Source: Rhodosalinus sp046542825 (GTDB lineage: Bacteria; Pseudomonadota; Alphaproteobacteria; Rhodobacterales; Rhodobacteraceae). Taken from it: DNA of 18,696 nucleotides. Made by a program: the position numbers and the translations under genes. This document shows, one piece after another, positions 16,228 through 18,696 of the stretch. The first letter of the stretch is position 1; each line of letters opens with the position of its first letter. The stretch lies in assembly GCF_046542825.1 (NCBI RefSeq), contig NZ_JBKHAQ010000053.1, positions 1 through 18,696 of the forward strand, read 5' to 3'. The notes under the pieces are model-generated. The model saw nothing but the letters and a program-made list of their open reading frames with translations. It had not been told where the DNA came from and did no database searches.

Positions 16228-18696
16228 CTCCCTTCACCGCGATCCTGATCGGCAACGAGACGCTGGCGCTGCAATGCGGCGCAGCCTTGCTGGCGCGGGG
16301 GCATGGGCTGGCCGCGGTCGTCACGCGCCACCCGGCGGTGGCGGACTGGGCGCAGGCAGAGGGCCTGCGGGTCGAGGCGCCGGGCCCCGATCTGGCCGAC
16401 CGGCTGCCCGAAGCCGACTGGCTTCTTTCCATCGCCAACCTCGACCTGATCCCCGACGCGGTGCTGAACCGCGCCCGGCGCGGCGCGGTCAACTTCCACG
16501 ATGGGCCGCTGCCGGCCTACGCGGGCCTCAACGCCCCGGTCTGGGCGCTGATGAACGGAGAGCCTCGCCACGGCGTCACCTGGCACCTGATCGGCGACGG
16601 TATCGACACCGGCGCGATCCTCGCGCAGCGCCTGTTCGACCTTGCGCCCGAGGACACGGCGCTGACCGCCAACGCCAAGGCCTACGAAGCCGGCATGGAC
16701 AGCTTTCCAGACCTGCTCGACGCGCTGGAGCGGGGCGCGGCGGGCCGGCCGCAGGAGGCCGCATCGCGCAGCTACTTCGGCCTTGCCGACCGGCCGCGCG
16801 CGGCGGCGCGGCTGGACTTTTCGCAACCGGCAGAGCCGCTCTTGCGGCTGGTGCGCGCGCTGGATCACGGCGACTATGCCAATCCGCTCGCCTGCCCGAA
16901 GATCGCAAAGGGCGGCACGGTTTGGCTGGTCGGCGCGGCCGAGGTGGTCTCGGGCACCGGCGCGCCGGGCGAGGTTCTGGCAGCGGAGCCCGAGGCCCTG
17001 ACCGTGGCCTGCGCCGATGGCGCCGTGCGGCTGTCGCGCCTGCGCAGCGGGGACGGCGCGGATGTCACGGCCACCGGGATCGCCGCGCCCGGCGACCGCC
17101 TCGACGCGCTGGCCCGCGACGAGGCCGACGACCTGACCCGCCGCATCGCCCGTATCGCGCCGATGGAGTCCTTCGTGCGCCGCCGCCTCGCCGCGCTGGA
17201 GCCGGGCGGCCTGCCGCTGCGAGGCCGGGGCGGCGAGACGGTCGCGCGTCCGCTCGCCCTGCCATCGCTGGACCCTGACCGCGCGGCCTTTCTCGCTGCC
17301 CTCTGGGCCGCGCGCAGCACGGGGCGCGATCACGCGGACCTCGCCCTGCGGGACGCCGAAAGTGCCGCGCTCAGGTGGCGGGGCCACATCAGCGACTGGG
17401 TTCCGGTGCGGCTGGACGCGGCGGAGAACGACACGCGCGCGCAGGCGGAGGCCGGGGTCGCGCGCGAGCTTGCCCGCGCCCGCCGCGCCGGCGCCTTCGC
17501 GCTGGACCTGCCCGCGCGGATGCCCGAGCTCGACGGCAGCGTGCCGGAGGTCGGGCTCGACCTGTCGGACGACGCAGGGCTGATTCCCGGCACGGTCGTG
17601 ACGCTGGCGCTGGGGCGCGCGCCCGCTCTGCGCTTTGATGCAAACGCGCTCGACGCGGGACTTGCGGAGCTTCTGGCCGCGCGTTTCGAGCGTCTGGCGC
17701 GCATGGAGATCGCTCCGGATGCGAAGATCGGCACAATCGCCCCGATGCCAGCGGCGGAGCGCCACGCCGTCCTGCACGGCTGGAACGCGACCGGAACGCC
17801 TTTCGACGCCGCCTGCATCCACACGCTCTTCGAGCGGCAGGCGCGGGCGATGCCAGACGCCCCCGCGCTGGTCCACGAGGCCGTGACGCTCACCTATGCC
17901 CAACTCGACGCCCGCGCCAACCGCGCCGCGCATGTGCTGCGGCAGATGGGCGTGGCGCCGGGCGCGGTGGTGGGCCTTGCCACGCGGCGCTCGCCCGACC
18001 TGCTGGTGGGCGCGCTCGCGATCCTGAAGGCAGGCGGCGCCTATCTGCCGCTCGACCCGGCCTATCCGAAGGACCGGCTGGCGCTCTACCTGGAGGACAG
18101 CGGGGCATCGATCGTGGTCACGCAATCGGCGGTGGAGCCCGAACTGCCGCCGCATGGCGCGCAGACGTTGTGCCTGGACATCGACCCGCGGCTGGCGGCG
18201 GCGCCGGAGACTGCGCCCGAGGGCGGCGCCACGCCCGATGACCTTGCCTATCTGATCTACACCTCCGGCTCGACGGGCCGGCCCAAGGGCGTGATGGTCG
18301 AGCATCGCAACGTCGCCAATTTCTTCACCGGCATGGACGCGGTGATCGACCATGACCCGCCGGGTGTCTGGCTGGCCGTCACCTCGCTGTCGTTCGACAT
18401 CTCGGTGCTGGAGCTTTTCTGGACGCTGGCGCGCGGCTTCAAGCTGGTGCTGATGGGCGACGAGGCGCGCGCGCTGGTCTCCGGCCCCGTCGCGGTCGAG
18501 GACCAGTCGATGCAGTTCAGCCTCTACTACTGGGGCAACGACGACGGTGAGGGGCGCGACAAGTATCGCCTGCTGCTCGAAGGGGCGCGCATCGCGGACG
18601 AAAACGGCTTCTGCGCGGTCTGGACGCCGGAGCGGCACTTTCACGCCTTCGGCGGCCCCTATCCCAACCCCTCGGTCACGGGCGCGGCGGTGGCGG
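16224..18696 (+). CDS. NRPS initiation module: formyltransferase, adenylation domain interrupted by luciferase-like monooxygenase (3' truncated)
   Basis: The frame is open to the window end: 824 residues are visible and the protein continues. GGAGAG five bases upstream and an ATGA overlap with the glycosyltransferase fix the start. Residues about 1-165 are a formyltransferase with the full catalytic set N90, H92 (NFHDGPLP) and D128 (GIDTG); about 183-285 is its C-terminal subdomain (AARLDFSQPAEP, DHGDYANP). Residues about 330-525 resemble the C-terminal part of a condensation domain but lack HHxxxDG. Adenylation starts near 533: A1 LTYAQLDARAN, A2 LAILKAGGAYLPLDPAYP, A3 YTSGSTGRPKG (679), A4 FDIS (724). 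Instead of proceeding to A5, residue 763 onward reads MQFSLYYW, KYRLLLEGARIADENGF and WTPERHFHAFGG, a flavin-dependent luciferase-like monooxygenase of the MupA/Atu3671 group. Expected role: activate, N-formylate and oxidise the starter amino acid. Confidence 0.92.
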   Translation, partial: MTPFTAILIGNETLALQCGAALLARGHGLAAVVTRHPAVADWAQAEGLRVEAPGPDLADRLPEADWLLSIANLDLIPDAVLNRARRGAVNFHDGPLPAYAGLNAPVWALMNGEPRHGVTWHLIGDGIDTGAILAQRLFDLAPEDTALTANAKAYEAGMDSFPDLLDALERGAAGRPQEAASRSYFGLADRPRAAARLDFSQPAEPLLRLVRALDHGDYANPLACPKIAKGGTVWLVGAAEVVSGTGAPGEVLAAEPEALTVACADGAVRLSRLRSGDGADVTATGIAAPGDRLDALARDEADDLTRRIARIAPMESFVRRRLAALEPGGLPLRGRGGETVARPLALPSLDPDRAAFLAALWAARSTGRDHADLALRDAESAALRWRGHISDWVPVRLDAAENDTRAQAEAGVARELARARRAGAFALDLPARMPELDGSVPEVGLDLSDDAGLIPGTVVTLALGRAPALRFDANALDAGLAELLAARFERLARMEIAPDAKIGTIAPMPAAERHAVLHGWNATGTPFDAACIHTLFERQARAMPDAPALVHEAVTLTYAQLDARANRAAHVLRQMGVAPGAVVGLATRRSPDLLVGALAILKAGGAYLPLDPAYPKDRLALYLEDSGASIVVTQSAVEPELPPHGAQTLCLDIDPRLAAAPETAPEGGATPDDLAYLIYTSGSTGRPKGVMVEHRNVANFFTGMDAVIDHDPPGVWLAVTSLSFDISVLELFWTLARGFKLVLMGDEARALVSGPVAVEDQSMQFSLYYWGNDDGEGRDKYRLLLEGARIADENGFCAVWTPERHFHAFGGPYPNPSVTGAAVA

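Noticed and set aside
16029..18644. A minus-strand open frame of about 870 codons
   Set aside because: It is antisense to the NRPS, which has coherent formyltransferase, adenylation and monooxygenase motifs through the entire span.
1..18696. CRISPR arrays, tRNA or rRNA genes, insertion sequences, integrases and phage genes
   Set aside because: Reading both strands, I found no repeat-spacer pattern, no transposase or integrase motifs and no RNA gene signatures.

Overview
The window is very GC-rich and strongly G/C-biased at third codon positions. Every credible gene lies on the + strand, most of them tightly packed with ATGA start/stop overlaps. The gene families and style suggest an alphaproteobacterium of the Rhodobacteraceae/roseobacter type; this is inferred from gene content and composition, not from a marker gene.

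Region 1 (1-4098) is catabolic. It begins inside an M24 creatinase/prolidase-fold hydrolase most like ectoine hydrolase (DoeA/EutD). An ArgE-family M20 deacetylase, an ornithine-cyclodeaminase-family protein (EutC-like) and a small fumarylacetoacetate-hydrolase-family protein (fumarylpyruvate hydrolase-like) follow. The hydrolase gene originally overlapped an FAD-dependent aromatic hydroxylase of the salicylate/3-hydroxybenzoate hydroxylase type. That gene survives only as a shattered relic at about 3702-4098: its N-terminal FAD motif and its C-terminal segment can still be read in three frames, and the middle is gone. The first gene also appears to have lost its normal stop codon through a one-base slip, so it now reads 130 bases into argE.

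Region 2 (4266-8626) concerns sugars. It holds a secreted clan-A-glycosidase-like protein with a short RTX tail, a family 2 glycosyltransferase, and a Wzx/PST-type flippase that overlaps the glycosyltransferase by 4 bp.

Region 3 (8768-18696, running off the end) is a hybrid polyketide/non-ribosomal peptide locus. It has a 2149-residue single-module type I PKS (KS-AT-KR-DH-carrier-TE), a second family 2 glycosyltransferase, and the first 824 residues of an NRPS. The NRPS reads formyltransferase, a condensation-like remnant, then an adenylation domain interrupted after motif A4 by a luciferase-like monooxygenase of the MupA/Atu3671 kind. The formyltransferase marks this NRPS as a likely initiation module, while the thioesterase-bearing PKS lies upstream, so gene order and assembly order probably run opposite ways.

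Taken together, regions 2 and 3 suggest an N-formylated, oxidised peptide-polyketide that may be glycosylated and exported, possibly lipid-linked. This is an inference from co-location. The most distinctive feature is the formyltransferase plus monooxygenase-interrupted adenylation enzyme paired with a PKS of unusual domain order.
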